Of a DNA stretch of 64,000 nucleotides, positions 33,303 through 42,431 are shown piece by piece. Each line of letters starts with the position of its first letter. Within the stretch, counting starts at the first letter, position 1. The DNA comes from Clostridiales bacterium (GTDB lineage Bacteria > Bacillota > Clostridia > Oscillospirales > Oscillospiraceae). The translations under genes and the position numbers were made by a program. Under the pieces are notes generated by a model. The model saw only the letters and a list, made by a program, of their open reading frames with translations, made no database searches and was not told where the DNA came from. The stretch lies in NCBI GenBank assembly GCA_029268065.1, contig JAJUHC010000002.1, positions 62,001-126,000 of the forward strand, written 5' to 3'.

Positions 33303-35462
33303 ATGAAGAGCCCGAGAAGGGCGTTAAGCCTGTTAATCGCGCTGTCAGCCGCGGTCTCATTGCTGAACGCGCCGGCAAGGGCCTCCGATTCAAACAATTT
33401 TATCGTTGAAAACGGTGTGCTCATTAATTACAGCGGCCCCGGCGGAGACGTTGTTATACCCGGCGATATGGGGATAACGGCGATAGGCGGGGAGGTTTTC
33501 CAAGACAACACTAGCATAAGGTCGGTAAAAATACCCTCCGGCGTCACATCGATAGGGGAGTCCGCGTTTTCACGATGCAGCCTTGCTTCGGTCACGCTTC
33601 CGGATGGTCTGACCGAGATAGGAAAGCTTGCTTTCGGCGGCTGCGCCAATCTCTCCGATGCAGTTATTACCGACAGCGTCACATCCATCGGCGCGCTTGC
33701 GTTTTTTTCCTCCGGCCTCACATCCATGGAGATTCCGAAAAGCGTGGTATCCATAGGAGCCTATGCTTTCAGCAAATGCGCCGCGTTAAAGTCTGTTGTC
33801 CTAAAAAACGATATGGTTTCCGTGGGGCAGGGTGCTTTTTCCGACTCCGGGCTCGAAGCGCCCCTGTTCACGGAAAACGGCAGCGTCTTATGCTACGTTC
33901 CCATGTCATTTACAAGCTACTCTATACCAAAAGGCGTAACAAGAATCAACAGCGGGGCCTTTGATATGGCTCGCAGCCTCAGCTCCGTTGAAATACCGGA
34001 AGGCGTAGCTTCGATCGGCGATTACGCCTTTAATGCGAGCGGTCTGACGGAATTAAAGCTGCCGGATGGCTTGAAATCCATCGGCAAAAACGCTTTCTAT
34101 TTTTGCACAAACCTCACTTCAGTCAGTATTCCGGGAAGCGTGGATACAATCGGCGACGACGCCTTCGGATACTGCATGAATCTCTCGGCGGTGAATATTT
34201 CGGAGGGCGTGGCTTCGATCGGCAGGGGCGCGTTTAATAACTGCCGCAGCCTTAAAACGATCAACATCCCGAAAAGCCTGAGTTCAATCGGCGACGGCGC
34301 CTTTATCGGCTGCGCCATGGAATTTCCCCTGCTTTCCAACGACGGAAGCCAGCTTTACTTCGTGCCTCTCGGCACGACGGAGTACAAAGTGCCCGATACG
34401 GTCACAAAAATCAGGGCCGGAGCGTTCCATTACTGTGAACGGCTCGCTTCAGTGACCCTGCCCGACGGCCTGACCGAAATCGGCAATTTTGCCTTTCACA
34501 AATGCCAAGGGCTGAGCGAAATCAATATCCCCCCAACCGTCGGAGCCATAGGCGACGCAGCCTTCTTCGGATGCTCCGGCCTCAAGGAGCTTTACATGCC
34601 TGACAGCGTTACCGCGGTCGGCCAAAGCGCTTTCGCGCAATGCACGGGCCTTGCCTCCATAAGACTGTCCGACAACATCAAGGTAATCGGCGACGATATG
34701 TTTGGGAACTGCCGAAGTCTGGTCTCGGTCCGAATCCCGAACGGCGTGACCACAATAGGCGAATGGGCATTTAACGAATGCAGGGCGCTGACGGCGATCA
34801 CGCTTCCGGACACGGTCGTCTCTATCGGCAAAGACGCGTTTTTGGGCTGCGTCAATCTTAATTCCGCGTTTATCCCGGAGAGCGTAAGCTCCATAGGCGG
34901 ATGCGTTTTTGAAAAGTGCCCGGGCGTTACGATTTCCGGAGCAAAGGGCTCATACGCCGAGGTCTATGCCGCAAAAAACAAAATACCCTTCAGCCCGATG
35001 ATAAAAACCGCTTCGCCGACGAATTCGACCTTAACCGTCAACGGAAAAGCCGTAAAAATCGAAGCCTACAACATCGACGACAACAACTACTTCAAGCTGC
35101 GGGACATAGCGGCAGTCTTCAACGGGACAAAAAAGCAGTTCAGCGCAACCTGGGACCCCGACCTTCAGGGAGTGGTCCTCGTATCGGGAAAGGCCTACCT
35201 CCCCGTCGGCGGCGAGCTCGCCCTTTCCGGAGGAGTTCGGAATGCGGAAGCAGTTTTATCAGCCCCGCTTGTGTGGCTCGACGGAAAACGAATAAGCCTG
35301 AAGACCTACGAAATCTTCGGCTGCAATTATTTGAAATTGCGAGACCTCGCCAGGATTTTGGATTTTGCGGTCACATACGACGCGGCGGCGGACGCGATTT
35401 CCGTGAATACGGACGCTTATTACAATTCATCCGGCGGCAGCGCCGCCCCGTCCGGTTCCTGA
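33303..35462 (+). CDS. BspA-type leucine-rich-repeat surface protein with copper-amine-oxidase-like N-domain
   Basis: A 719-residue secreted protein. Residues 1-27 are a signal peptide (MKSPRRALS followed by a hydrophobic stretch to ARAS). About residues 30-565 are tandem LRR_5/BspA repeats with the recurring pattern IP-SV-SIG--AF--C--L and closing YAEVYAAKNKIPF. The last part (about 575-705) is a copper amine oxidase N-terminal-like module (STLTVNGKAV, YNIDDNNYFKLRDIA and a second half with NYLKLRDLARIL). Such modules are common on clostridial surface proteins and are not enzymes. No LPXTG or S-layer domain is seen. The ATG at 33303 follows GGAGG; an upstream extension lacks a site. It is likely a surface or adhesion protein. 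Confidence 0.85.
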   Translation: MKSPRRALSLLIALSAAVSLLNAPARASDSNNFIVENGVLINYSGPGGDVVIPGDMGITAIGGEVFQDNTSIRSVKIPSGVTSIGESAFSRCSLASVTLPDGLTEIGKLAFGGCANLSDAVITDSVTSIGALAFFSSGLTSMEIPKSVVSIGAYAFSKCAALKSVVLKNDMVSVGQGAFSDSGLEAPLFTENGSVLCYVPMSFTSYSIPKGVTRINSGAFDMARSLSSVEIPEGVASIGDYAFNASGLTELKLPDGLKSIGKNAFYFCTNLTSVSIPGSVDTIGDDAFGYCMNLSAVNISEGVASIGRGAFNNCRSLKTINIPKSLSSIGDGAFIGCAMEFPLLSNDGSQLYFVPLGTTEYKVPDTVTKIRAGAFHYCERLASVTLPDGLTEIGNFAFHKCQGLSEINIPPTVGAIGDAAFFGCSGLKELYMPDSVTAVGQSAFAQCTGLASIRLSDNIKVIGDDMFGNCRSLVSVRIPNGVTTIGEWAFNECRALTAITLPDTVVSIGKDAFLGCVNLNSAFIPESVSSIGGCVFEKCPGVTISGAKGSYAEVYAAKNKIPFSPMIKTASPTNSTLTVNGKAVKIEAYNIDDNNYFKLRDIAAVFNGTKKQFSATWDPDLQGVVLVSGKAYLPVGGELALSGGVRNAEAVLSAPLVWLDGKRISLKTYEIFGCNYLKLRDLARILDFAVTYDAAADAISVNTDAYYNSSGGSAAPSGS

Positions 35463-35869
35463 GCGAAGAAACCGATTCTTCCGGAACAACGGCTCCGAAA
35501 GGTACGCGCCGAGGGGAACGCGCCGTACCGCTTCGGCTTGTATGTCCCCGCCCGTCGCAGCGGGCCGCCGGAGGGCGAATACTCTCCGGAGGGCGGCAAG
35601 TCTTCGCAAAGCTGCTCATGAGAATACAACGGGCGCTGCCGGTAGGCAGCGCCCGAGCGCGTTAAAAAAGTCTCCAGGCGCACTTCCATGCGGCATGGGG
35701 CGCCGCCAGCCGCGACGCGTGGCGCGGGATAATATGTCCTCCCTTGGTCCCGCCGACAAATAACAAAGTCTTCTTAATTCAGTGTTGCACTTAACCTGAC
35801 AATCCGCCAAACGCGTTTCCGTCATGTGTGCGCACTTTCATGCCTCGTTTCACTGTTTTTGCCCAGAAG
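35463..35869. other. Gap with hairpins between the LRR gene and the permease pseudogene
   Basis: No gene was recognised. GGTACG and CGTACC around 35501-35529 can pair with an inner GCGC stem. GGGCGCTGCC at 35631-35640 pairs perfectly with 35645-35654 over a 4-base loop. The sequence CCGGAGGGCG is repeated twice near 35567-35610. The second hairpin could end transcription from either side, though its U-run is poor. Confidence 0.45.
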
Positions 35870-36976
35870 TCAGAATATCCGTTGGGCGATTGCCAGCATC
35901 ACCGCGAGGAGAGCAAAGTTGACGCCGCTGAAAATCAAAAGGTAGCGTCCTCTTTTCGCGTTAGGCGCAAAGCTGTAAAGCTTATACGAAATCAGGCTCG
36001 CAAGAGACGCCACTATCGTTCCGAGACCGCCGATATTGGTGCCTATTATGAGCGCCCTGGAATTATCCGTGAAGGACGACAGCGTGATCGCGGCCGGCAC
36101 GTTGCTGATGAACTGGCTGAACAGCGCCGACACCATTATTTCCCGCCCCTCGACGGCTTTTGAAATGAATTCCTTCACAACGCCGATTCTCGCTATATTG
36201 CCAGCGAAAACGAAAAAGCACACAAAGGTCAGAAGCAGCAGATAATCGATGCTTGCTAGGATCCTTCTGTCCCTGAGGAAAAAGCCTAAAAGCACAAAAG
36301 CCAGACACACCCTGCAATCGAGAAGATTAAACACCGTGAGAAGACAAATTACAAACAGGGCCAGATAAATCAGGGCATTCGCCTTATCGATAATTACTTC
36401 TCTCTCAGATTGCAGCGCCTCGATTCTGCCTCCGCGGGCGCAGAGCATAATCAGGACGATGAGAGCGAGGCTTACGAGCCCCAGGGGGAGTGTGACGGAG
36501 AAAAACGAGCCTATATCCATGTTATACTCTGAAAACAAAAATAAGTTTTGGGGATTGCCGACCGGGGTTACAAGGCTGCCGAGGTTCGCCGCGACGGTTT
36601 CCATCACAACCACGAATATCAGCCTTTTCTCATCGTCGTTTTTTTAAATGTCTATGCTGAGAGGCACTATGGTAATCAGGGCAACATCATTGGTTATCAG
36701 CATCGCAAGGAAAAAGCACAAAAGGACCAGTATCATGCCGACCGTCTTCGCGTCTTTCGTTTTGGAAAGGAGCGAGCGCGACAAAAGCTCAAATACACCG
36801 GTGCTTTTTATACCCGCCACAACCGCGAGCAGGCAGAAGAGCAATACGAGCACATGAAGGTTAATGTAGGCGAAATACTCCCTCGAGGGAGGTACAAAAA
36901 GCGCGGAAGCGAGCGCGCAGCCGGCGGTAATCACAAACACCGCCTCTTTTTTTATGAAACCGGATATGCTTTTCAT
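35870..36976 (-). pseudogene. SLC13/ArsB-like permease interrupted by an in-frame stop
   Basis: Two open segments in the same reading frame (36976-36644 and 36643-35870) together encode one permease of about 369 codons. They are separated by a single TAA at 36646-36644. The first part ends MLITNDVALITIVPLSIDI and the second continues KNDDEKRLIF, then METVAANLGSLVTPVGNPQN. These two conserved blocks lie next to each other in intact ArsB/NhaD/SLC13-type carriers. No frameshift is needed to join them, so a nonsense substitution is the simplest explanation. The final helices are intact. A sequencing error or read-through are alternatives; a restart at GTG 36613 would give a protein lacking the first four helices. 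Confidence 0.75.
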
Positions 36977-37173
36977 CTGTCTTTTCCCCGCCGACGCAAA
37001 AAGGTGAGGGCAAAAACGCCCGCAGGAATTTTATCAGCTCACACCCCGTTTTACAAGAAGAAAATGCCTTCCGAAAACCTTATTGCGCTTTTTTGCAGGG
37101 ATATGCCGCAAATTTATAAAAATGTTCACGCTTTTTTAATATTTTTGCAGCTTCCTCCATCTTCCGTTCAAAT

Positions 37174-37202
37174 TTGACAAGTTTTGTGGTATTATTTATT
37201 CG
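37174..37202 (+). promoter_or_regulatory. Possible promoter of the acyltransferase gene
   Basis: A consensus TTGACA (37174-37179) is followed after 17 bases by TATTCG, a weak -10. The remaining intergenic sequence (36977-37261) shows nothing else. Confidence 0.4.
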
Positions 37203-37261
37203 TTGGTACCAATAAATTAATGCCGCGTTTGCCTTATACGGCGAAATCAGAGGAGTACATA

Positions 37262-38359
37262 ATGAAAGAGCGTCATATCGGCATTGACCTTCTCAGGATA
37301 CTGTCAATGTTTTTGGTTTTGATCCTGCATATTCTCGGACAGGGCGGCATTATCACCGCTCTCAACCCCCTGTCGCTCAAATATAAGGCAGTCTGGCTTC
37401 TCGAAATCGCAGCCTACTGTTCGGTAAACTGCTACGCCCTTGTCACCGGCTATGTTTCCGTGGACTCAAAATTCAAATACTCCAGGATTATAGCCCTTTG
37501 GCTGCAGGTGGCGTTCTATACCGTCCTCATCACCGTTTGCTTTAAGATTTTTATGCCGAAAGCGCTTTGGTCCGGCGCTTTGACTGCGGCGCTCATGCCG
37601 GTAACGAAGGTTCAGTACTGGTACTTCACGGCCTATTTCGGAATGTTCTTCTTCATACCCTACATCAACGCGCTGATTGCCGCCCTGAAAAAGCCGCAGT
37701 TCAAGGCGCTGATTTTCACTCTGGTGCTGCTCTTTTCCGTGATCCCCACCTTCGCTCAGGCGGACCTCTTCAGCATTTCCGGCGGATACAGCATGCTCTG
37801 GCTCGTCGCGCTCTACTTCATTGGCGCGTATGTAAAGCTCTACGGCTCGGGCAGAGCCGGCGGAAAGCTCCGGTATTTCCTGGGGTTTTTGCTTTTCGTC
37901 CTTGTTTGCTGGTGCAGCAAGTTCATTTCCACAGGTATCAGCTATAATCCGGATATGTTTATCGGCTACACCTCCCCGCTTATCGTGGGGGCCTCGGTCT
38001 GCATGTTCATGCTCTGTTCCAAAATATATTCTCTCGGAAATATTCCGGCTTTCCTGATAAGATTCTTCACGCCCGCTTCCTTCGGCGTTTACCTTATACA
38101 TACGAACCCGCTCGTATGGCAGCTGCTTTTGACCAAACGTTTCGCCTCCTACGCCGCCTTCGGCGCCCTCAAGCTTATTGCCTCAGTGCTGGGAACGGCT
38201 CTGGCGGTTTATTTTGCCTGCTCTGTCGTAGATATTCTGAGGTCGGCCCTTTTCAGGCTGCTGAGAATCAACAGAATCTCCGAAGCCGCGGAAAAGCTGA
38301 TAGGACGAGCGCTGAAGGCTTCACTCTTCAGCGAAAGTAAAATTATGGAAAAAAAGTGA
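37262..38359 (+). CDS. Acyltransferase-3 family membrane protein
   Basis: A 365-residue integral membrane protein with about 10 hydrophobic helices. The family start motif is IGIDLLRILSMFLVLILHI (Arg in helix 1 and His at the end), and YWYFTAYFGMFFFIPYIN near residue 120 is also characteristic. The C-terminal part contains FGVYLIHTNPLVW. Such enzymes O-acylate surface polysaccharides or similar acceptors across the membrane. The ATG at 37262 follows GAGG; the upstream in-frame segment overlaps the promoter. It stands alone between the permease pseudogene and the GGDEF gene, so the acceptor is unknown. Confidence 0.87.
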   Translation: MKERHIGIDLLRILSMFLVLILHILGQGGIITALNPLSLKYKAVWLLEIAAYCSVNCYALVTGYVSVDSKFKYSRIIALWLQVAFYTVLITVCFKIFMPKALWSGALTAALMPVTKVQYWYFTAYFGMFFFIPYINALIAALKKPQFKALIFTLVLLFSVIPTFAQADLFSISGGYSMLWLVALYFIGAYVKLYGSGRAGGKLRYFLGFLLFVLVCWCSKFISTGISYNPDMFIGYTSPLIVGASVCMFMLCSKIYSLGNIPAFLIRFFTPASFGVYLIHTNPLVWQLLLTKRFASYAAFGALKLIASVLGTALAVYFACSVVDILRSALFRLLRINRISEAAEKLIGRALKASLFSESKIMEKK

Positions 38360-38367
38360 GCAAATAT

Positions 38368-38396
38368 TGCATATAATTGTAATATATTGTATAATG
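38368..38396 (+). promoter_or_regulatory. Promoter of the GGDEF gene
   Basis: TTGCAT (38368-38373) and TATAAT (38391-38396) are 17 bases apart, 43 bases before the start codon. Confidence 0.7.
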
Positions 38397-38439
38397 ATTA
38401 TGCATAGCATCGTATTCTGCAGGAAGGTGGATCCTTTGT

Positions 38440-40113
38440 TTGAAAAAGGCTGCTGTATTTTACATCTGGGTATTCGGAGTTCCGATTTTCTTAGCGCTTT
38501 CGATAATCGTTTACGCCGTTTTCACCTTTTCTCTTGAGGACTCTCCCCTCAGCCTATACAGGCTGTCTAACTTCAGCTCCTCCTGGGTGCGCCAAACCGA
38601 AAACGGATACGAGGAGATTCCTCCCCTCCCCGCAGATCTGAAAACCATCGGAAATACGGTGGTTATTCAAAACACCATACCTTCCGCCATCGACAGGAAT
38701 TCGGTGCTTGCGGTGAAGCTCCGTTTTCATAAGCTCCGAGCATATCTTGACTCCGAGCTCATTTACGAGGCGGGTTATAACGACAGGGCCCCCTTCGGCT
38801 TCGGTTTCGGTTTTCAGAGAGTCTTTATACCCATACTATACGGATACGAGGGAAAAACCATCCGCCTTGAGTTTTACTCTCCTGTCAACGTCGATAAGAT
38901 AAGCGTCGACTCAATCTTGTTCGGTAACGAGGTCGCGGCCTTTATCGCCATATTCAGACAAAACTTCCTGATGGCTATGCTGTGCGTATTCACCCTTTTC
39001 ATCAGCGTATTTTTCTTTGTAATAAGCTACATAATGCATTCCAGATTCCCTCGGGTGAGCTTAAAAAGCAATATATATCTCGGCTTCTTCTTTTTCATCA
39101 CCGCGTTCTGGCTTTTGACGGAGTGCGATTTTCTTCAGTTTTTTGTAGGCCCCAGAACGGTGTTTTACCTGCTGTCCTTCTACTCGTTTATGCTCCTCCC
39201 CGTACCCTTCCTTCTTTTCATTAACGAGCTGTGCAATCGGAAACGAAAAATACTTCCGACGCTGTGCATACTCTTTTCACTGAATTTTGTAGTATGCAAT
39301 CTGCTGTATATTTTTAATATCTTAGATCTTATTCAGTCCATTGTATCGACCCATTTTTTGATTATCGCGTCAATTATTTCAATTTTATTTGTGAGCATTG
39401 AGGAAAGCAGGGCCCAAAACCGGGAGCTGAAGGAAATCATCATCGGAATCGTCCTCCTGACCGTAACCAGCTTCATCTCGCTGGCCGATTATTACAATTC
39501 CAGAGTGGATTACTACAAATTGTTCGGCTTCGGCATATTCCTGTTCAACCTGTTCATGGCCACGGGAGCCTTCAAAAAGGTGCTCATCCTCGTCAACGCG
39601 AGCGTTTCCGCTTCGACATACAAAACGCTTGCATATACCGACTCCATGACGGGCCTTGGAAACCGCGCCGCTTTTTCAGAGGCGATCGACAAGATCAACA
39701 AGGAGAAGGGCTCTTTTTCCACGCTTGCGCTCATGATATTCGACATTGATAAATTAAAGCCCGTTAACGACACTCTCGGACATATCTCCGGCGACGAGCT
39801 GATAAGGGGAGTCGGGTACTGTCTTGGCGCGGCTTTTTCCGGCACGGGTCAATGCTTCCGTATAGGCGGCGACGAATTTGCCGTTATTGTTACGGACAGT
39901 GACGAGGACGAGCTTTTAGAGCGGCTCAGGGCGCTCGACAAATTCATAGAAAAATACAATTGCGAGCATACGGGCAAAATCGGGCTCTCCCTGGGTTTTG
40001 AATTCTGCGGGGCGCATGAGCTCCTCACGGCGTCCATATACGACATTTTCAACCGTGCGGACGCTAAGATGTACGAACACAAGAATTCCAAGAGGCACGC
40101 CCGCACTACATAA
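38440..40113 (+). CDS. Membrane-anchored GGDEF protein (probable diguanylate cyclase) with 7TM sensor region
   Basis: A 557-residue protein. One N-terminal helix (residues 5-27) precedes an extracytoplasmic beta-rich domain of about 140 residues. Seven more membrane helices (about 170-385) give a 7TMR-DISM-like layout, and the C terminus is a GGDEF domain with DSMTGLGNRAAFSEAI and the active-site RIGGDEFAVI. An RxxD inhibitory site is not obvious. Start is TTG at 38440 with AGGTGG 9 bases upstream. It should make cyclic di-GMP in response to an external ligand. The convergent SpoIIP gene follows. Confidence 0.88.
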   Translation: MKKAAVFYIWVFGVPIFLALSIIVYAVFTFSLEDSPLSLYRLSNFSSSWVRQTENGYEEIPPLPADLKTIGNTVVIQNTIPSAIDRNSVLAVKLRFHKLRAYLDSELIYEAGYNDRAPFGFGFGFQRVFIPILYGYEGKTIRLEFYSPVNVDKISVDSILFGNEVAAFIAIFRQNFLMAMLCVFTLFISVFFFVISYIMHSRFPRVSLKSNIYLGFFFFITAFWLLTECDFLQFFVGPRTVFYLLSFYSFMLLPVPFLLFINELCNRKRKILPTLCILFSLNFVVCNLLYIFNILDLIQSIVSTHFLIIASIISILFVSIEESRAQNRELKEIIIGIVLLTVTSFISLADYYNSRVDYYKLFGFGIFLFNLFMATGAFKKVLILVNASVSASTYKTLAYTDSMTGLGNRAAFSEAIDKINKEKGSFSTLALMIFDIDKLKPVNDTLGHISGDELIRGVGYCLGAAFSGTGQCFRIGGDEFAVIVTDSDEDELLERLRALDKFIEKYNCEHTGKIGLSLGFEFCGAHELLTASIYDIFNRADAKMYEHKNSKRHARTT

Positions 40114-40133
40114 CATAAAAAAATGACAATAAA

Positions 40134-40163
40134 ACGGCGCGGACAACCGCACCGTCTTTTTTT
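40134..40163. terminator. Bidirectional terminator between the GGDEF and spoIIP genes
   Basis: ACGGCGCGG (40134-40142) pairs with CCGCACCGT (40147-40155) with one mismatch and a 4-base loop. It is followed by CTTTTTTTA and preceded by an A-run, so it works on both strands. Confidence 0.75.
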
Positions 40164-41310
40164 ACTGGCCGAGGACTATCGCCAAAGCGTCCGCAAGCAG
40201 CCTTGCCGATTTTACGGACTCCTCAAGAGTATTGCCGTTGCAGCCTATCTCAATAAGCAGGGACCCCGAAGTTGCGTGCTCGTTATAGCGATCCGCGGAA
40301 ATTACGATGGGGCGCGCAAGTCCCGGGTATTTTGCGTTCAGCGCGGCCTGCAGCTTTACGGCGAGCTTCAGATTTTCCTTCCAGTGCGGATTTTCAAGGC
40401 CTCCGGAGCCCTTGCCCACCACCATCATTATCTGGGAAACGCTTTTGCCGTCTATGACCGCAGAGGCTTTTACCGGGTTTCCGTTTGAATCCGCCGCCGC
40501 GTCCCTGTGGATGTCGAGGACAAGCTTTATGCCGGGATACTTTTTCAGGTACGACATTATCGCTCCGAGAGAGCGCTCGTATGAGCCTGTATAGCTCGGA
40601 TAGTCGTATACCCCGCGGTCATGTATCACCGAGTAGCCCTTTTCCTTGAGCGCCAGGCTCAGCTCTTCTCCGACTCTGAGCACGCCCTTATTTATGTCAT
40701 GCGTCCTGTAAGCCCCCATTTCCGGGTAGGCGCTTTCGTTGACGTATGCTTCCGTAGCATGCGTGTGTATTATCAAAATCGAGGGCCGCGTTTCAAGCTT
40801 TATGCCAAGGGCTTCCTTCAAAAGCGCGGCCGCGTTTACTCCTTCCGTCACGCCCTTGAATTGGATTCCTTCGGCAGTGAGCGAAAAGCTCTGCTGCGAC
40901 GCCGCTTCGCCCTTGGTGGCTCGGGCCGGCTCGGAGGACGCAGTCGGCGCCGTCCCGTCGGCTCCCTGTATTGTCGGAGGCGGGCTTTGTGGTAAATCCG
41001 AATCTCCGGGGGAGGCTTGTACGGATTTTGAGTCAAAAAAGAGCGGAAAGGCCGCCGGAAAAAGAGCGGGAACGATATTGTCCCTGCAAACCCCCGCTTT
41101 TAACTCCAACGCAAGCGCGGCGCCCAGCAGCTTATCGCTGCCGCCCGCGCATCTTGCAAGGCTTTCAATCGCGTTGACAGCGCCCGCCGCGCAGAAAATG
41201 TTGACCGCAAGCGCAAAACACATACAAGGCGCCGCGTTTCTCAGGCCCTTTGCAAAGCGCGAAAGCCTGTAAAGCCTTATATGTATATTCCGTCTTTTGT
41301 GACTTCTCAT
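40162..41310 (-). CDS. spoIIP: Stage II sporulation protein P (SpoIIP), peptidoglycan amidase/endopeptidase
   Basis: A 382-residue protein with one N-terminal membrane helix (about residues 28-50), a low-complexity Pro/Ala/Ser linker and the SpoIIP catalytic domain from about residue 150. Catalytic-site features are SILIIHTHATEAY (the first His pair), VLDIHRDAA near residue 270 and LLIEIGCNGNTLEESVKSA near the end. SpoIIP works with SpoIID and SpoIIM to remodel peptidoglycan during engulfment. Its presence indicates that the organism can form endospores. It is encoded alone and divergently from the TSCPD gene. Confidence 0.9.
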   Translation of the reverse strand: MRSHKRRNIHIRLYRLSRFAKGLRNAAPCMCFALAVNIFCAAGAVNAIESLARCAGGSDKLLGAALALELKAGVCRDNIVPALFPAAFPLFFDSKSVQASPGDSDLPQSPPPTIQGADGTAPTASSEPARATKGEAASQQSFSLTAEGIQFKGVTEGVNAAALLKEALGIKLETRPSILIIHTHATEAYVNESAYPEMGAYRTHDINKGVLRVGEELSLALKEKGYSVIHDRGVYDYPSYTGSYERSLGAIMSYLKKYPGIKLVLDIHRDAAADSNGNPVKASAVIDGKSVSQIMMVVGKGSGGLENPHWKENLKLAVKLQAALNAKYPGLARPIVISADRYNEHATSGSLLIEIGCNGNTLEESVKSARLLADALAIVLGQ

Positions 41311-41378
41311 TTTTTATTACCCCCGTTGTTCATAATAAAAATATATGCCCTTTTATGAAAAATATGACGGACAGGCCG

Positions 41379-41407
41379 TTGCGCCGAGAATGCCGTTGTG
41401 GTAAAAT
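41379..41407 (+). promoter_or_regulatory. Promoter of the TSCPD gene
   Basis: TTGCGC (41379-41384) and TAAAAT (41402-41407) are 17 bases apart, 30 bases before the start codon. Confidence 0.55.
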
Positions 41408-41437
41408 GCTCTAAAAATCGGAGACAGGAGCTGCGTT

Positions 41438-41698
41438 ATGCATTATGTATATATACCTTCAGGCGTTTGTTCAAAGGAATTTTTGATAGAGCTTGAGGGC
41501 GACCGGATAAAAAAGGTTGCGGTAAAGGGCGGCTGCAGCGGCAATCTTCAGGGAATATCACGCCTTGTTGAGGGAATGAACGTAAACGATGCCATTTCCA
41601 GGATGCGGGGGATACGCTGCGGCAGCAAAAACACTTCCTGCCCCGACCAGCTTTCCATCGGGCTCGAAAGAGCCTTGAAAAGCAGGAAAGCCCCCTGA
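41438..41698 (+). CDS. TSCPD-domain protein (TIGR03905-like)
   Basis: An 86-residue protein consisting of one TSCPD domain, as found at the end of vitamin B12-dependent ribonucleotide reductases. Key features are the conserved cysteines in SGVCSKEF, KGGCSGNLQG and RCGSKNTSCPDQL. The small stand-alone form is widespread in Clostridia and has no assigned function; metal or iron-sulfur binding through the cysteines is plausible. It is transcribed alone or with the small gene at 41845-42018. Confidence 0.88.
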   Translation: MHYVYIPSGVCSKEFLIELEGDRIKKVAVKGGCSGNLQGISRLVEGMNVNDAISRMRGIRCGSKNTSCPDQLSIGLERALKSRKAP

Positions 41699-41844
41699 TT
41701 TCAACCATTTTCTGCCTGCAAATTAATAATTTTCTTGTGATTATTTTTCCTTCCGAGGGCATACTTACAGCAGGCAAAGCTTAAGGCTGCTAAAGCAACG
41801 CATTTATTGCCTTAAAGTATGTCAGCAAATTCAGGAGGTAGATT

Positions 41845-42018
41845 ATGGCGGACATGAATACAAGATTTGCGCGGGGCATGGTCATCGGCATGATTGCCGG
41901 AGCGGCAGTGGGTGCCGCCCTAATGCCGAAGAAGAAAAATGGAAAGCACTACGCCGGCAGAGCGCTCCGTGCGGCCGGCGGAGTATTGGATCAGATTTCA
42001 GATATTTTAGGCGTATAA
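41845..42018 (+). CDS. Small glycine/alanine-rich membrane peptide
   Basis: A 57-residue product starting MADMNTRFARGMVIGMIAGA and ending DQISDILGV. One hydrophobic glycine-zipper-like helix (about residues 11-27) is followed by a basic PKKKNGK segment. AGGAGG lies 7 bases before the ATG, strong evidence that it is translated. It resembles the YtxH/small envelope-peptide type in layout, but no family can be claimed with confidence. Confidence 0.65.
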   Translation: MADMNTRFARGMVIGMIAGAAVGAALMPKKKNGKHYAGRALRAAGGVLDQISDILGV

Positions 42019-42181
42019 GCAAAAGGTCAGGCAGACAAAAGCAGCGGCCGGCACATCATGCGTGCCGGCCGGATTCAATATCATACATACCCGACTCCGA
42101 GCGCGGGCATCCGATACTGTAAAAAGATAAAAAAACAGTTGCATTTTATGTTTCATCGTGTTAATATACTTAGGCACGTAT

Positions 42182-42258
42182 GCGCCTGTAGCTCAGCCGG
42201 ATAGAGTGACTGGCTACGAACCAGTAGGTCAGGGGTTCGAATCCCTTCAGGCGTGCCA
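42182..42258 (+). tRNA. tRNA-Arg (anticodon ACG)
   Basis: A complete 77-base cloverleaf with encoded CCA. The acceptor GCGCCTG pairs with CAGGCGT (one G-T pair), the anticodon arm is ACTGG-CTACGAA-CCAGT with anticodon ACG, and the T arm contains GGTTCGAATCC. ACG (A34 modified to inosine) reads CGN arginine codons. A possible promoter is TTGCAT (42139-42144) with TAATAT at 42162-42167. Confidence 0.95.
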
Positions 42259-42264
42259 AGTGTC

Positions 42265-42312
42265 AAATGCCCTGAAAACGCTGTATTTATGCGGCTTTCA
42301 GGGCATTTTTGC
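42265..42312 (+). terminator. Terminator of tRNA-Arg
   Basis: A perfect 13-bp stem (AAATGCCCTGAAA at 42265-42277 with 42296-42308) followed by TT, 6 bases after the tRNA. Confidence 0.8.
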
Positions 42313-42431
42313 GCCTCTGGCCGAAAAAATTGCCGCCCGGAAAGATGAAGGCGTCTTATTTTTTGGTAATTATTGTAATTTTGCAGTATTTATGTTACAA
42401 TATGCCTATTCATTATGATTGGGGTGTTATT

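Noticed and set aside
33393-35000. Regular repeats that could be mistaken for a CRISPR or tandem DNA repeat
   Set aside because: They are coding leucine-rich repeats with variable spacing and sequence.
36641-36650. AAAAAAC as a programmed frameshift site in the permease gene
   Set aside because: It lies after the stop codon and both halves are already in the same frame, so frameshifting would not restore the protein.
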